DNA of 64,000 bases, taken from NCBI GenBank assembly GCA_017447185.1, contig JAFSOC010000015.1, positions 62,001 through 126,000 of the forward strand, read 5' to 3'. Both the position numbers and the translations under genes were made by a program. Positions 25,238-34,306 of this stretch are shown piece by piece; position 1 is the first letter of the stretch; each line of letters begins with the position of its first letter. The DNA is from Clostridia bacterium (GTDB taxonomy: Bacteria; Bacillota; Clostridia; Christensenellales; Aristaeellaceae). Below the pieces are notes generated by a model. That model saw nothing but the letters and a program-made list of their open reading frames with translations, searched no databases and was not told the origin of the DNA.

Positions 25238-26890
25238 ATGAACGGGCCAAACAACAACCGGGGTTCCGCCCGCCGGACGGAACCGCCAAGGCGGGTGCAG
25301 GACGCTGCCGGACAGATGCGGAACACGGGCCCGCAGGGGACCTTCCGCGGGTACGTTCCGCAGCCCACCGGCAACCAGAGGCCCGTGCAGTATGCCGTAC
25401 CCCCGCAGAACCCGGGATGGAACGGCCGGCGCGGGGCGGCCATGAGCCCGGTTCCGCCGAAACCGAAGAAAAAAAGGAAGACAGGGCTGATTATATTCCT
25501 GACGATCCTGGCACTGGCCGGGATTGCCGCCGCGGTGGTGACCGGAGTCCGGATCTCCAAAGAAACGGCGGAGAGGCAGCGGATCAGCGACAAGGTCAGC
25601 CCCTACAACGGACTGTTCTGTCCGGGGGTATACGTGGACGGGATCGCGCTGGGCGGCATGACGCCGGAACAGGCGATGAACTCCGTCAAAAGTCAGATCA
25701 ACCAGCGGGACGACGCATGGAAGGTCCAGCTGGTATACAACGGCAGCATCGTGGCAAACATCAACACGGACACGATGAACATGCGCGTGGACGAGAACGA
25801 ACTGAACAACATGATGAACAACGCCTGGCTGCAGGGCCACAACGGCTCCGAGGCGGAGCGTTACACCCAGATGGAGACGCTGGAGACGACGCCCTACGTG
25901 GTTTATACCGCGCGGCCCAGCGGCGATACGGGGGAAATAGACCGGATTCTGGAAAGCCTGAAGGGCCAGATTGACCAGCCGGCACAGGACGCCACGGTGG
26001 TCAGCTTTGACCCGAGCCGGACATATCCCTTCATCTTCACGACGGAAACCACGGGGCTCCGGCTGGATATTGCACCGCTGAAGGAACAGCTGTACCAGAT
26101 GGTGAGCACGATGACGAGCGGCACTGTGGAAATCAAACCGGAGGTGCTGTATCCCCAGGTGACGGAAGCAGACCTGCAGCAGCAGTATGCCCTGCTGTAT
26201 AGCGCCACGACACCGATCAGCTCCAAGTCCAACGAAGACCGGAACAACAACATCCGGAGGTGTTTCGAGAAGATTACCGGCTACATCCTGCAGCCCGGGA
26301 AGCAGTTCAGCTTCAACAAAATCGTTGGGGACCGCACCGTGGAAAACGGATTTTATCCCGCGGAAGAATACATCAACGACGAACATGTGATGGGCATCGG
26401 CGGCGGCGCCTGCCAGGCGAGCACTACGGTGTACCAGGCAGCGGTCTGTTCGGGACTGCAGATTGTCAGCCGCAGACCCCACTCTGATGCTGTCAGCTAT
26501 ACGGACTACGGCAAGGACGCCACGGTGTACATGGGCGGGAAACAGATCGACCTTGTATTCAAAAACAATACGGACGGACCGATCTATATCACCGCGGACG
26601 TGGTGCCGGACGGGACGAGCAAGAAGCGGCTGATGACGAAGGTCAGCTTCTGGGGGCGGAGCCTGGGGAACGTGCGCTACACCCTGGAAACGGAAACCGT
26701 GGAGATCCTCCCGAGCCTGATGGATCCCGTGTATGTAAGCGATAAGGACAGCGCGTCCAAAGCCAAGGACGGATACGTGGTGAAGAGTTACCGCGTGACC
26801 TATATCGACGGCGTGGAAGTCAACCGGGAGATGCTATTCACGGATACCTACAATCCGAAACCGGAAAAAATCTATGATCCGAACCGATGA
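25238..26890 (+). CDS. VanW-family cell-surface protein
   Basis: A 550-residue protein with a Pro/Arg-rich cytoplasmic N-terminus (about 70 residues), one transmembrane helix (TGLIIFLTILALAGIAAAVVTG), peptidoglycan-binding-4-like modules in the middle, and a VanW domain: FSFNKIVGDRTVENGF, GIGGGACQASTTVYQAA, then SYTDYGKDATVYMGG. VanW proteins are cell-wall associated and of unknown biochemical function; the name comes from vancomycin-resistance clusters, but no van genes are near. The ATG at 25238 is preferred to an upstream GTG. It follows ftsH by 44 bases. Confidence 0.85.
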   Translation: MNGPNNNRGSARRTEPPRRVQDAAGQMRNTGPQGTFRGYVPQPTGNQRPVQYAVPPQNPGWNGRRGAAMSPVPPKPKKKRKTGLIIFLTILALAGIAAAVVTGVRISKETAERQRISDKVSPYNGLFCPGVYVDGIALGGMTPEQAMNSVKSQINQRDDAWKVQLVYNGSIVANINTDTMNMRVDENELNNMMNNAWLQGHNGSEAERYTQMETLETTPYVVYTARPSGDTGEIDRILESLKGQIDQPAQDATVVSFDPSRTYPFIFTTETTGLRLDIAPLKEQLYQMVSTMTSGTVEIKPEVLYPQVTEADLQQQYALLYSATTPISSKSNEDRNNNIRRCFEKITGYILQPGKQFSFNKIVGDRTVENGFYPAEEYINDEHVMGIGGGACQASTTVYQAAVCSGLQIVSRRPHSDAVSYTDYGKDATVYMGGKQIDLVFKNNTDGPIYITADVVPDGTSKKRLMTKVSFWGRSLGNVRYTLETETVEILPSLMDPVYVSDKDSASKAKDGYVVKSYRVTYIDGVEVNREMLFTDTYNPKPEKIYDPNR

Positions 26891-26916
26891 GGAGCTTTTC
26901 AAAAGCTCCTCTTTCC
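26889..26916 (+). terminator. Terminator after the VanW gene
   Basis: GAGGAGCTTTT pairs with AAAAGCTCCTC, overlapping the stop codon of the VanW gene, followed by TTTCC. The downstream -35 box of fba overlaps its tail. Confidence 0.65.
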
Positions 26917-26940
26917 ATTCCGGAACAGTTATGCTATAAT
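26912..26940 (+). promoter_or_regulatory. Promoter of the aldolase gene
   Basis: TTTCCA and a perfect TATAAT are separated by 17 bases, with TGC before the -10 box, 31 bases before the ATG. Confidence 0.7.
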
Positions 26941-26970
26941 GATTGCACTTTGTTAAAGGAGGTCTGTCCT

Positions 26971-27909
26971 ATGCCACTGGTTACAACAACTGAGATGTTT
27001 AAAAAAGCCTATGACGGTGGATACGCTGTCGGCGCCTTCAACGTCAACAACATGGAAATTATTCAGGGTATTACCGATGCCGCCGGCGAGCTGAAAGCTC
27101 CCGTCATCCTGCAGGTTTCCAAGGGCGCCCGCGCCTACGCCAATCACACCTACCTGGTGAAGCTGGTGGAAGCTGCCGCGCAGCTGAATCCTGAAATCCC
27201 GATCGCCCTGCACCTGGACCACGGCGACAGCTTCGAACTGTGCAAGAGCTGCATCGACGGCGGATTCACCTCCGTCATGATCGACGCTTCCTCCAAGCCC
27301 TTCGAAGAGAACATCGCCCTGACCCGCCAGGTTGTGGAATACGCGCATGACCACGGCGTTGTGGTTGAAGCCGAACTGGGCACCCTGGCTGGCGTGGAAG
27401 ACGAAGTTTCCGTCGAAGCTGACAAGGCCATGTACACTCACCCTGAAGAAGTGGTCGAATTCGCGACCCGCACCGGCTGCGACTCCCTGGCCATCGCCAT
27501 CGGCACCAGCCACGGCGCTTACAAGTTCAAGCCCGGCACCAAGCCCCAGCTCCGGTTCGACGTGCTGGAAGAGTGCTCCAAGCAGCTGCCCGGATTCCCG
27601 ATCGTGCTGCATGGCGCTTCCTCCGTTCCGCAGGAATTCGTGAAGATCATCAACGAGTACGGCGGAAATATGCCCGGCGCTATCGGCGTTCCGGAAGAAC
27701 AGCTCCGTCAGGCGGCCCGCAGCGCGGTCTGCAAGATCAACATCGACTCCGACATCCGTCTGGCGATGACTGCCACGATCCGCAAGTACTTCGCGGAGCA
27801 TCCGGATCACTTCGATCCCCGGCAGTACCTGAAGCCCGCCCGTCAGGCTGTGCATGACATGGTGGCGCACAAGATCGTGGACGTTCTCGGCTGCGACGGC
27901 AAGGCCTGA
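26971..27909 (+). CDS. fba: Class II fructose-bisphosphate aldolase
   Basis: A 312-residue zinc-dependent aldolase: YAVGAFNVNNMEIIQGI at the start, LHLDHGDSFE (zinc and catalytic residues near 84), VEAELGTLAGVEDEV, AIAIGTSHGAYKF and VLHGASSVP in order. It cleaves fructose-1,6-bisphosphate to glyceraldehyde-3-phosphate and dihydroxyacetone phosphate in glycolysis. AAAGGAGG precedes the ATG. Codon use is biased to C-ending codons relative to neighbours, as in highly expressed genes. Single-gene unit with its own promoter and terminator. Confidence 0.95.
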   Translation: MPLVTTTEMFKKAYDGGYAVGAFNVNNMEIIQGITDAAGELKAPVILQVSKGARAYANHTYLVKLVEAAAQLNPEIPIALHLDHGDSFELCKSCIDGGFTSVMIDASSKPFEENIALTRQVVEYAHDHGVVVEAELGTLAGVEDEVSVEADKAMYTHPEEVVEFATRTGCDSLAIAIGTSHGAYKFKPGTKPQLRFDVLEECSKQLPGFPIVLHGASSVPQEFVKIINEYGGNMPGAIGVPEEQLRQAARSAVCKINIDSDIRLAMTATIRKYFAEHPDHFDPRQYLKPARQAVHDMVAHKIVDVLGCDGKA

Positions 27910-27932
27910 TCCCAAACCGAAAACCATTCACG

Positions 27933-27968
27933 GCGCTGAAGCTGGAAAGCTTCAGCGCTTTTCTTTTC
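27933..27968 (+). terminator. Terminator of the aldolase gene
   Basis: GCGCTGAAGCT and AGCTTCAGCGC form a perfect 11-bp stem with a GGAA loop, followed by TTTTCTTTT. Confidence 0.95.
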
Positions 27969-28006
27969 CGCCGGACCGGAAAAACGGAAGGAAGACAGCG
28001 TATCGG

Positions 28007-28035
28007 TTGCGAAGGAAGAAGGAAAAGAGTAAAAT
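28007..28035 (+). promoter_or_regulatory. Promoter of the Nfn-like operon
   Basis: TTGCGA and TAAAAT are separated by 17 bases, 36 bases before the GTG start. Confidence 0.65.
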
Positions 28036-28070
28036 AATTCTATTCTGTAGAAAACGGGAGGGAACAGGAA

Positions 28071-28913
28071 GTGTACCCCATTGTCCGAAAAGAAGAACTG
28101 AACGAAACTACCACGCTGATGGAAGTGAAAGCCCCGCTGGTTGCCAGGAAGGCAAAGCCAGGGCAGTTCATTATTTTCCGCATCGATGAGGAAGGCGAAC
28201 GCGTTCCGCTGACGATTGCGGGATACGACCGGGAAAAGGGAACGGTCACGATCATTTTCCAGCGCGTCGGATATACGACGGAGAAACTGAACACCTTGAA
28301 TGAGGGGGACGAGCTGCTGGACTTCGTGGGCCCGCTGGGTGAGCCGAGCCAGACGGAAGGGATTAAGCGCGTCGCCGTGATCGGCGGCGGATTGGGCGTT
28401 GCCATTGCCTATCCCCAGGCCAAAGCGCTGCACGAAGCCGGCGCCGAGGTAGACCTGATCGTCGGATTCCGGAACGAACACCTGATTATCCTGAAGGACG
28501 AGCTGGAAGCCGCTTGCACGAACCTGATCATCATGACGGATGACGGGAGCAACGGCAACAAGGGATTTGTCACCCAGGCGCTGGAAAAGCAGATCCAGGC
28601 CGGGCGGGACTACGACACAGTGATTGCCATCGGCCCCCTGCCGATGATGAAGGCGGTCAGCGAAATGACCCGGCCGCTGAAGATCAAAACCATCGTGAGT
28701 ATGAACCCGATCATGATCGACGGAACGGGTATGTGCGGCGGGTGCCGGCTGACGGTCGGCGGCGAGACCAAGTTCGCCTGCGTGGACGGACCCGACTTCG
28801 ACGGACACCTGGTGGACTTTGACGAAGCGATGGCCCGAGGCCGTATGTTCCGACCAGAAGAAGCGCAGGCCCGCGAGAAACACATCTGCAGATTGACCGG
28901 GGAGGCGAGATAA
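28071..28913 (+). CDS. Ferredoxin:NADP-type oxidoreductase small subunit (NfnA-like)
   Basis: A 280-residue FAD/NAD-binding protein of the sulfide/dihydroorotate-dehydrogenase electron-transfer family: VPLTIAGYDREKG (flavin site), VAVIGGGLGVAIAYPQA (nucleotide site) and a C-terminal [2Fe-2S] site IDGTGMCGGCRLTVGG followed by FACVDGPDFDGH. With the next gene it matches NfnAB, the electron-bifurcating NADH-dependent ferredoxin:NADP oxidoreductase of clostridia; GltA-linked paralogues are the alternative. GTG start with GGAGGG upstream. It is two bases from the large-subunit gene. Confidence 0.8.
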   Translation: MYPIVRKEELNETTTLMEVKAPLVARKAKPGQFIIFRIDEEGERVPLTIAGYDREKGTVTIIFQRVGYTTEKLNTLNEGDELLDFVGPLGEPSQTEGIKRVAVIGGGLGVAIAYPQAKALHEAGAEVDLIVGFRNEHLIILKDELEAACTNLIIMTDDGSNGNKGFVTQALEKQIQAGRDYDTVIAIGPLPMMKAVSEMTRPLKIKTIVSMNPIMIDGTGMCGGCRLTVGGETKFACVDGPDFDGHLVDFDEAMARGRMFRPEEAQAREKHICRLTGEAR

Positions 28914-28915
28914 CC

Positions 28916-30298
28916 ATGCCGAATATGTCGCTTGTAAAGAATCCCATGCCCGAGCAGGAACCTGCCGTACGGGCGACCAACTTTAAGGAAGTCGCGCTGG
29001 GATACACCCGGGAAATCGCGATGGAGGAAGCGGACCGCTGCCTGCACTGCAAGAATAGCCCCTGTGTCAGCGGCTGCCCTGTGAATGTACCGATTCCGGA
29101 CTTCATCCAGAAGATCAAGGAAGGGGATCCGGTTGGCGCCTACGCGGTGATCCGGAGCCAGAACGCGCTGCCCGCCATCTGCGGCCGGGTATGCCCGCAG
29201 GAAAGCCAGTGCGAAAGCAAGTGTGTCCGCGGCATCAAGGGGGAACCGGTGGCTATCGGACGGCTGGAGCGGTTCGCTGCGGATACAGCCATGGCAGAAG
29301 GCACCGCCCAGAGCCCGAAAAAAGCCCCCTGCGGGAAGAAAGCGGCCGTGATCGGCAGCGGCCCCGCGGGACTGACCTGCGCCGGGGAACTGGCGAAGGC
29401 CGGATGGAACGTAACGATTTACGAAGCGCTGCACACCGCCGGCGGCGTGCTGATGTACGGTATTCCGGAATTCCGGCTGCCCAAGGCGTTGGTTGCCCGG
29501 GAGATTGAGACGCTCAAACAGATGGGCGTGAAGATCATCACGAATGCGGTGGCCGGCAAAGCCTTCACTGTGAACGAGCTGCTGGAGGAAGGAAACGACG
29601 CTGTTTTCATCGGTAGCGGTGCCGGACTGCCGAACTTCCAGAAGATTCCGGGCGAGAACCTGTGCGGCGTATATTCCGCCAACGAATTCCTGACCCGGCT
29701 GAACCTGATGAAAGCCTACACCTTCCCGGAACACGACACACCGGTGAAGATCGGCAGCCGGGTGGCGGTCATCGGCGGCGGCAACGTGGCTATGGACGCA
29801 GCGCGGTGCGCGAAACGCCTGGGAGCGGACGTGACGATCGTTTACCGCCGGAGCGAAAAGGAAATGCCCGCCCGGGCTGAGGAAGTACATCACGCCAAGG
29901 AAGAAGGCATCATCTTTAAGATGCTGACGGCCCCCACCTCCATCGAGGGCGACGAAAACAGATTTGTGAAAGCCATGAACTGCATTGAAATGCAGTTGGG
30001 CGAGCCGGACGAAAGGGGCAGGAGGCGTCCCGTTCCGGTTGAAGGAAGCGAGTTTGTGCTGCCGGTTGAGACGGTCATCGTGGCGATCGGCAACAGCCCG
30101 AATCCGCTGATCAAGAAAACCACACCGGACCTGCCCACGGAGAAATGGGGCGGCATCCAGGCGGACGATAACGGACGCACCGGAATGAAGCATGTATATG
30201 CCGGCGGTGACGCCGTGACCGGCGCCGCGACGGTCATCCTGGCGATGGGCGCCGGAAAGAAGGCCGCGGCCGCCATCCTGGAGGATCATCCGGACTGA
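28916..30298 (+). CDS. NADPH-dependent glutamate synthase-like large subunit (NfnB/GltA-like)
   Basis: A 460-residue flavoprotein. N-terminal iron-sulfur part with CLHCKNSPCVSGCPV and CGRVCPQESQCESKCVRG, the FAD site VIGSGPAGLTCAGELAKAG, then the NADP site VAVIGGGNVAMDAARCA with YRRSEKEMPAR. It uses or makes NADPH while its partner handles NAD(H) and ferredoxin. No glutamate synthase glutaminase subunit is nearby, which favours the Nfn transhydrogenase role. A GGGGAGG site for the next gene follows the stop. Confidence 0.85.
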   Translation: MPNMSLVKNPMPEQEPAVRATNFKEVALGYTREIAMEEADRCLHCKNSPCVSGCPVNVPIPDFIQKIKEGDPVGAYAVIRSQNALPAICGRVCPQESQCESKCVRGIKGEPVAIGRLERFAADTAMAEGTAQSPKKAPCGKKAAVIGSGPAGLTCAGELAKAGWNVTIYEALHTAGGVLMYGIPEFRLPKALVAREIETLKQMGVKIITNAVAGKAFTVNELLEEGNDAVFIGSGAGLPNFQKIPGENLCGVYSANEFLTRLNLMKAYTFPEHDTPVKIGSRVAVIGGGNVAMDAARCAKRLGADVTIVYRRSEKEMPARAEEVHHAKEEGIIFKMLTAPTSIEGDENRFVKAMNCIEMQLGEPDERGRRRPVPVEGSEFVLPVETVIVAIGNSPNPLIKKTTPDLPTEKWGGIQADDNGRTGMKHVYAGGDAVTGAATVILAMGAGKKAAAAILEDHPD

Positions 30299-30317
30299 CG
30301 GGGAGGACAGAGAATCC

Positions 30318-31808
30318 ATGACATTCGCCTTTGACGACCATTTTGCCATGTTTGACATCACTCCGGTGGAGAACCAGTTTATCCTGGAATACCTGCCCGG
30401 GGCAAAGGGCGAATATGTCAAAGTATACCTGTACGGCCTGCTGTGCTGCTACCATCCGAAAAAAGAGATGGACCTGGGCACCATGGGCCGGGAGCTGGGT
30501 ATGAGCGAGGAAGAGATCCTGGCGGCGTTCCGGTACTGGGAACGCCGCGGGATCGTACGGCGGGTTTCGGACAATCCGCCCACTTGGGAATACATCAACA
30601 TCAAACAGAAAAGCCTTGTGCGTGACGACGGACCGGATCCGGAATACGTACGCTTCAGCTGCGAGATTGAAAGCAGCTTCGAAGACGTACGTGATTTTCA
30701 CGGATCCGAAATTGCTGCCTGCTACGAGTGGAAAGAAGAAATGAACCTTTCCACGGAAGTGATCGTGATGCTGCTCAAATACATGTGCAGGACACGGGGC
30801 AAAAACTTCCGGATCAAGGACGCGGAAAAGGTGGCCATGCATCTGGCGGATGAAAAGGCCTATACTGTGGAGGATGCGGAACAGGTGTTGGCGCGGGACG
30901 AGATGATGACCGCCGGATTCCGGAAAGTGCTGCGGAAGATGGGTATGCGGTTCAATCCTTCGGATGCGAACATTGCGCTGTACCGCAAATGGACGGAGGA
31001 ATGGCATTTCACACAGGAGGCCATTGAGGAGGCATGCGACCGGATGGGCACCAGTGCGCCGAGCCTGGGAGTGTTGGACGCCATCCTGGAGACCACGTAC
31101 CGGAGCAAGGGAAAGAAAGGCCAGCTTGGGAGAGACGACCTGGCTGAAACGGAAAAGCAGCGCAGCGACCTGAAGACGGTGCTGACGGAGCTGGGCCAGT
31201 ACGGCGCACCCACTCCCGCGCAGCAGAAGCTCTACAGCCAGATGCTGGAAAAGTATCCCCAGGAGATCATCCTGATGGCCGCGAAGGAGTGCGCCGCGAA
31301 ACAGAAGCGGTTTGATTCCGTGATGAAACTGCTGGAGAGCTGGCAGGAGCGCGGATTTACGAATGCGGACCAGATCCGGGAGCATATCAGCGCATTCCAC
31401 GAAAAAGAGGAATTCATGAAGGAGCTTCGCGGAAAATGGGCCGGACGGGACATGGATATCGGCCAGAAAGCCATGCAGATGCTGGACCGGTGGGAGAACA
31501 GCCTGGGATTCAGCCGTGAAATGATTTCACTGGCGGCGGACCTGGCATTCGAGGTCAAACGGCCGGCATCCTATATGGACAAAACACTGGAAGCATGGGC
31601 CCAGGAGGGTATCCGCACGCCGGAAGACGTGAAAAAGATGCAGCAGGCCCGGGCTGAAAAGGCCCAGCCGGCCGCGAAAAGCAGCGCAAAGAACGTGAAC
31701 GCGCAGCAGTATACGCAGCGCGATTACGACCATGAACAGCAGGAAGCCATGGAACGGATGATTTCCGCGATGAATGCTTCCGGGAAGGAGGGCGGCAAGG
31801 ATGCGTGA
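30318..31808 (+). CDS. DnaD-domain replication protein
   Basis: A 496-residue protein. The N-terminal winged-helix-like part (VKVYLYGLLCCYHPKKE, LGMSEEEILAAFRYWERRGIV) is typical of DnaB/DnaD primosome proteins; two DnaD-like C-terminal repeats follow, ending the first with FTQEAIEEACDRMG and the second with FSREMISLAADLAFE. An Ala/Gln-rich linker ends the protein. It probably helps load the replicative helicase with the DnaI-like ATPase encoded by the overlapping next gene. Confidence 0.85.
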   Translation: MTFAFDDHFAMFDITPVENQFILEYLPGAKGEYVKVYLYGLLCCYHPKKEMDLGTMGRELGMSEEEILAAFRYWERRGIVRRVSDNPPTWEYINIKQKSLVRDDGPDPEYVRFSCEIESSFEDVRDFHGSEIAACYEWKEEMNLSTEVIVMLLKYMCRTRGKNFRIKDAEKVAMHLADEKAYTVEDAEQVLARDEMMTAGFRKVLRKMGMRFNPSDANIALYRKWTEEWHFTQEAIEEACDRMGTSAPSLGVLDAILETTYRSKGKKGQLGRDDLAETEKQRSDLKTVLTELGQYGAPTPAQQKLYSQMLEKYPQEIILMAAKECAAKQKRFDSVMKLLESWQERGFTNADQIREHISAFHEKEEFMKELRGKWAGRDMDIGQKAMQMLDRWENSLGFSREMISLAADLAFEVKRPASYMDKTLEAWAQEGIRTPEDVKKMQQARAEKAQPAAKSSAKNVNAQQYTQRDYDHEQQEAMERMISAMNASGKEGGKDA

Positions 31809-32766
31809 AGACCTGCTGAACGAACTGGACGCGGAATATGCTGCCCAGCGGAACCGGAACGAGCAGGAAGAAGCTGCCCGGCGTGAACGGATCCGGAAAG
31901 AATTCCCGGAGATCAGCCGGATGATGGCGGAGCGGGAAAACCTGATCTTCGGAACTATCCACCGGATGCTTGAGGGGAACGCGGACACAGAGCACCTGGA
32001 AGAGAAGATGGAGGCAGCGAACACGGAGATTGCTGCCGCTCTGAAGGCGAACGGGCTGCCGGAAGATTACCTGGAACCGGTATGCCGATGCACGAAATGC
32101 AAAGATACAGGCTACACGGGAGACCTGATCAGGGAGCCCTGCGAATGCCTGCAGAAAGCCTACCAGGAGAAGATCCGGGAACAGATCGGACTGGGGAAAA
32201 ACGCGAACGAAACCTTTGAAAACTTCAATGCCGGCATGATCCCGGAGACGCAGGTGCAGCCGGGCATCACACAGCGCCAGCTGACCGAACTTGCCCGGAA
32301 ACAGTGTGAAGAATGGGCGAACCGCTGGCCCCAGGGCAGCACGCGGGATATCCTGCTGAGTGGGAAGAGCGGCCTGGGAAAAACGTTCCTGATGCGGGCG
32401 ATGGCGGCGAGGCTGATCGAACGCGGGGTGAACGTGCTGATCGTGAGCGCTTACACGTTCCTGCAGATGGCACGTAAAAGCTATTTCGACGGGGAATGCG
32501 GCGTACGGGAACTGGAGGAAGTTCCTGTACTGATGCTGGACGATCTGGGCAGCGAACCCCTGATGCAGAACATCACCATCGAACAGCTGTTCCAGCTGAT
32601 CAACGAACGGCAGAGCCGCGGGCTTTCCACGGTCATCAGCACGAACCTGACGCTGAAGGAACTGCGGGAACGCTACACGGAACGGATCGCGTCACGGCTG
32701 AATGATCCGCAAAACTGCCGGATTATCCTGCTGGAAGGCAGCGACCTGCGGAAGGCGGAAAGATAA
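31801..32766 (+). CDS. DnaI/DnaC-type helicase loader ATPase
   Basis: A 321-residue AAA+ ATPase. The N-terminus has a helical segment and a zinc-binding block CRCTKCKDTGY with EPCECLQ; then Walker A GKSGLGKTFLMRA (near 195), Walker B VLMLDDLGSEP and sensor ISTNLTLKELRERY. The pattern is that of DnaC/DnaI loaders, which place the DnaB-type helicase at origins. The start ATG overlaps the DnaD-protein stop by 8 bases, indicating coupling. The real start is the ATG at 31801. Confidence 0.9.
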   Translation: MREDLLNELDAEYAAQRNRNEQEEAARRERIRKEFPEISRMMAERENLIFGTIHRMLEGNADTEHLEEKMEAANTEIAAALKANGLPEDYLEPVCRCTKCKDTGYTGDLIREPCECLQKAYQEKIREQIGLGKNANETFENFNAGMIPETQVQPGITQRQLTELARKQCEEWANRWPQGSTRDILLSGKSGLGKTFLMRAMAARLIERGVNVLIVSAYTFLQMARKSYFDGECGVRELEEVPVLMLDDLGSEPLMQNITIEQLFQLINERQSRGLSTVISTNLTLKELRERYTERIASRLNDPQNCRIILLEGSDLRKAER

Positions 32767-32770
32767 AATC

Positions 32771-33109
32771 ATGAATATTCAGATTTACGCCGGGAAAAAG
32801 AACTTTGACACCCAGAAGGCGGAACGGTATTTCAAGGAACGGCGGATTCCATTCCAGAGCATGGACCTGAAAAAGCATCCGCTGGGAGAGCGGGAAGTCC
32901 GCCTGATGCTGGACGGGATCGGCATGGAAAAGCTGATTGACCGGGAAGACAAAAAGGTGAAGGAACACCCGGCCTGCTACTATGACCGGGCGGAACTGCT
33001 GATTCCTGCGATCCGGGAGAATCCCTGGCTCCTGAAGACTCCCATTGTCCGGAACGGCAACAAAGTTACCTGCGGATACCAGCCTGAAATCTGGGACAAA
33101 TGGGAATAA
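32771..33109 (+). CDS. ArsC/Spx-family protein lacking the redox cysteine
   Basis: A 112-residue thioredoxin-fold protein: IQIYAGKKNFDTQKAERYFKERRIPF, then DRADREDKKVKE-like LIDREDKKVKEH and TPIVRNGNKVTCGYQPE. This is the ArsC/YffB/Spx layout, but where most have a catalytic Cys (CxTC or CxxS) after the first strand the protein has KNFDT. It therefore cannot be an arsenate reductase in the usual way and may be a regulator or adaptor. It lies 4 bases after the helicase-loader gene. Confidence 0.75.
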   Translation: MNIQIYAGKKNFDTQKAERYFKERRIPFQSMDLKKHPLGEREVRLMLDGIGMEKLIDREDKKVKEHPACYYDRAELLIPAIRENPWLLKTPIVRNGNKVTCGYQPEIWDKWE

Positions 33110-33111
33110 AT

Positions 33112-33140
33112 TTGCGTTTTTAACAGACGGATGATATAAT
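33112..33140 (+). promoter_or_regulatory. Sigma-A promoter of the yicC-remA-gmk-rpoZ-coaBC operon
   Basis: TTGCGT and a perfect TATAAT are separated by 17 bases; the -35 box starts just after the upstream stop codon. The ATG of yicC is 33 bases downstream of the -10. Confidence 0.8.
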
Positions 33141-33173
33141 TTCTGCCACAAAAGAAGGAAGAGGCGACAGACG

Positions 33174-34046
33174 ATGCAGAGCATGACAGGATGCGGGACC
33201 GGACGGGTACAGCGGAACGGATGGGAAGTCACCGCTGAAATCAAATCCGTCAATCACCGTTTCCTGGACCTGGGTATGCGCCTGCCGCGGAATATCGCCT
33301 TCCTGGAGCCCGTTGTGCGGGAGGAAACCGGAAAGATCCTGAAACGCGGGCATGTGGACGTTTTCCTGACGGTGCGCAGTACGGAGACCTCCGCGGTGCA
33401 GATCAGCGTGGACGAGGAACTGGCACGGCAGTACTGCGAAATCGGGAAGGAGCTGGAAGGCACCATCGGCGCGGAATATGACCTGAGCGTCAGCAGGCTG
33501 CTGGCGCTGGAAGGTGTGGTTACGCTGACAGAAAAGGAAATGGACCAGAGTCTGATCAGCGGGATGTGCGCGGAAGCGATGCAGACTGCGCTGCAGCAGA
33601 TGACCGTGATGCGTGGAAAAGAGGGAGCGCACCTGAAGGAGGATCTCCGGATCCACCTGGACGCGGTGGCCGCCCTGCGGCTGAAAGTGCTGGAGCGGGC
33701 GCCGAAGGTTGTGACCGAATATCGGGAGAAGCTGGAGGAGCGGCTGAAGGCACTGGTGACAGAGGGCGTGGATCCGGCACGGCTGGCGCAGGAAACTGCC
33801 ATCATGGCAGACCGCTGCGCCATCGACGAGGAACTGGCCCGGCTGGAAAGCCACATCGCGCAGATGCGTGGATTCCTGGAGGCGGAAGGCGAAATCGGCA
33901 AGAAGATGGACTTCCTGATCCAGGAGATGAACCGGGAAGTGAACACCATCGGATCCAAGGCCCAGGACACGGAAATTGCAAAGCACGTGGTGGACCTGAA
34001 GAGCGAGATTGAAAAACTGAGGGAACAGATCCAGAATGTGGAGTGA
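33174..34046 (+). CDS. YicC/YloC-family endoribonuclease
   Basis: A 290-residue protein starting MQSMTGCGTG, the diagnostic YicC start, followed by EIKSVNHRFLDLGMRLP, and the C-terminal DUF1732 block with DRCAIDEELARLESHIAQM and FLIQEMNREVNTIGSKA. Family members are metal-dependent RNases. GGAAGAGG precedes the ATG. It heads the conserved Bacillota run yloC-remA-gmk-rpoZ-coaBC. Confidence 0.92.
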   Translation: MQSMTGCGTGRVQRNGWEVTAEIKSVNHRFLDLGMRLPRNIAFLEPVVREETGKILKRGHVDVFLTVRSTETSAVQISVDEELARQYCEIGKELEGTIGAEYDLSVSRLLALEGVVTLTEKEMDQSLISGMCAEAMQTALQQMTVMRGKEGAHLKEDLRIHLDAVAALRLKVLERAPKVVTEYREKLEERLKALVTEGVDPARLAQETAIMADRCAIDEELARLESHIAQMRGFLEAEGEIGKKMDFLIQEMNREVNTIGSKAQDTEIAKHVVDLKSEIEKLREQIQNVE

Positions 34047-34051
34047 CGTCG

Positions 34052-34306
34052 ATGAAATTCATTAATGTGGGATACGGAAACATGGCGGCCGCGCATAGGC
34101 TGATCGCGGTTGTTTCACCGGACGCGGCGCCGATTCGCCGTCTGATTCAGGATGCGCGGGACGCGGGACACGTGATTGACGCCACCTGCGGCCACAGGAC
34201 ACGGGCGGTGCTGATGACAGATTCTGAGCATGTCATCCTGTCCCCACTGCTGCCGGAAACCATTGCCGCCCGGATTGACGGAAAGACTGAGGAGAAAGAC
34301 GTATGA
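34052..34306 (+). CDS. remA: RemA-like regulator (DUF370)
   Basis: An 84-residue DNA-binding protein reading MKFINVGYGNMAAAHRLIAV, then SPDAAPIRRLIQDARDAG and RTRAVLMTDSEHVILS. This closely follows RemA, which binds DNA as a ring-like oligomer and, in Bacillus, activates matrix and osmoprotection genes. The ATG at 34052 has GGAG at good spacing. It overlaps gmk as ATGA. Confidence 0.9.
   Translation: MKFINVGYGNMAAAHRLIAVVSPDAAPIRRLIQDARDAGHVIDATCGHRTRAVLMTDSEHVILSPLLPETIAARIDGKTEEKDV

Noticed and set aside
23466..25289. 607-codon open frame on the minus strand opposite ftsH
   Set aside because: A shadow of the GC-rich third positions of ftsH; the translated product matches no family and lacks an initiation site.
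25238..26890. Vancomycin resistance gene cluster
   Set aside because: The VanW domain alone does not give resistance, and no vanH, vanA, vanX or two-component genes are present.
28071..30298. Glutamate synthase (GOGAT)
   Set aside because: The glutamine amidotransferase large subunit is missing; the two-subunit layout fits the Nfn transhydrogenase better.
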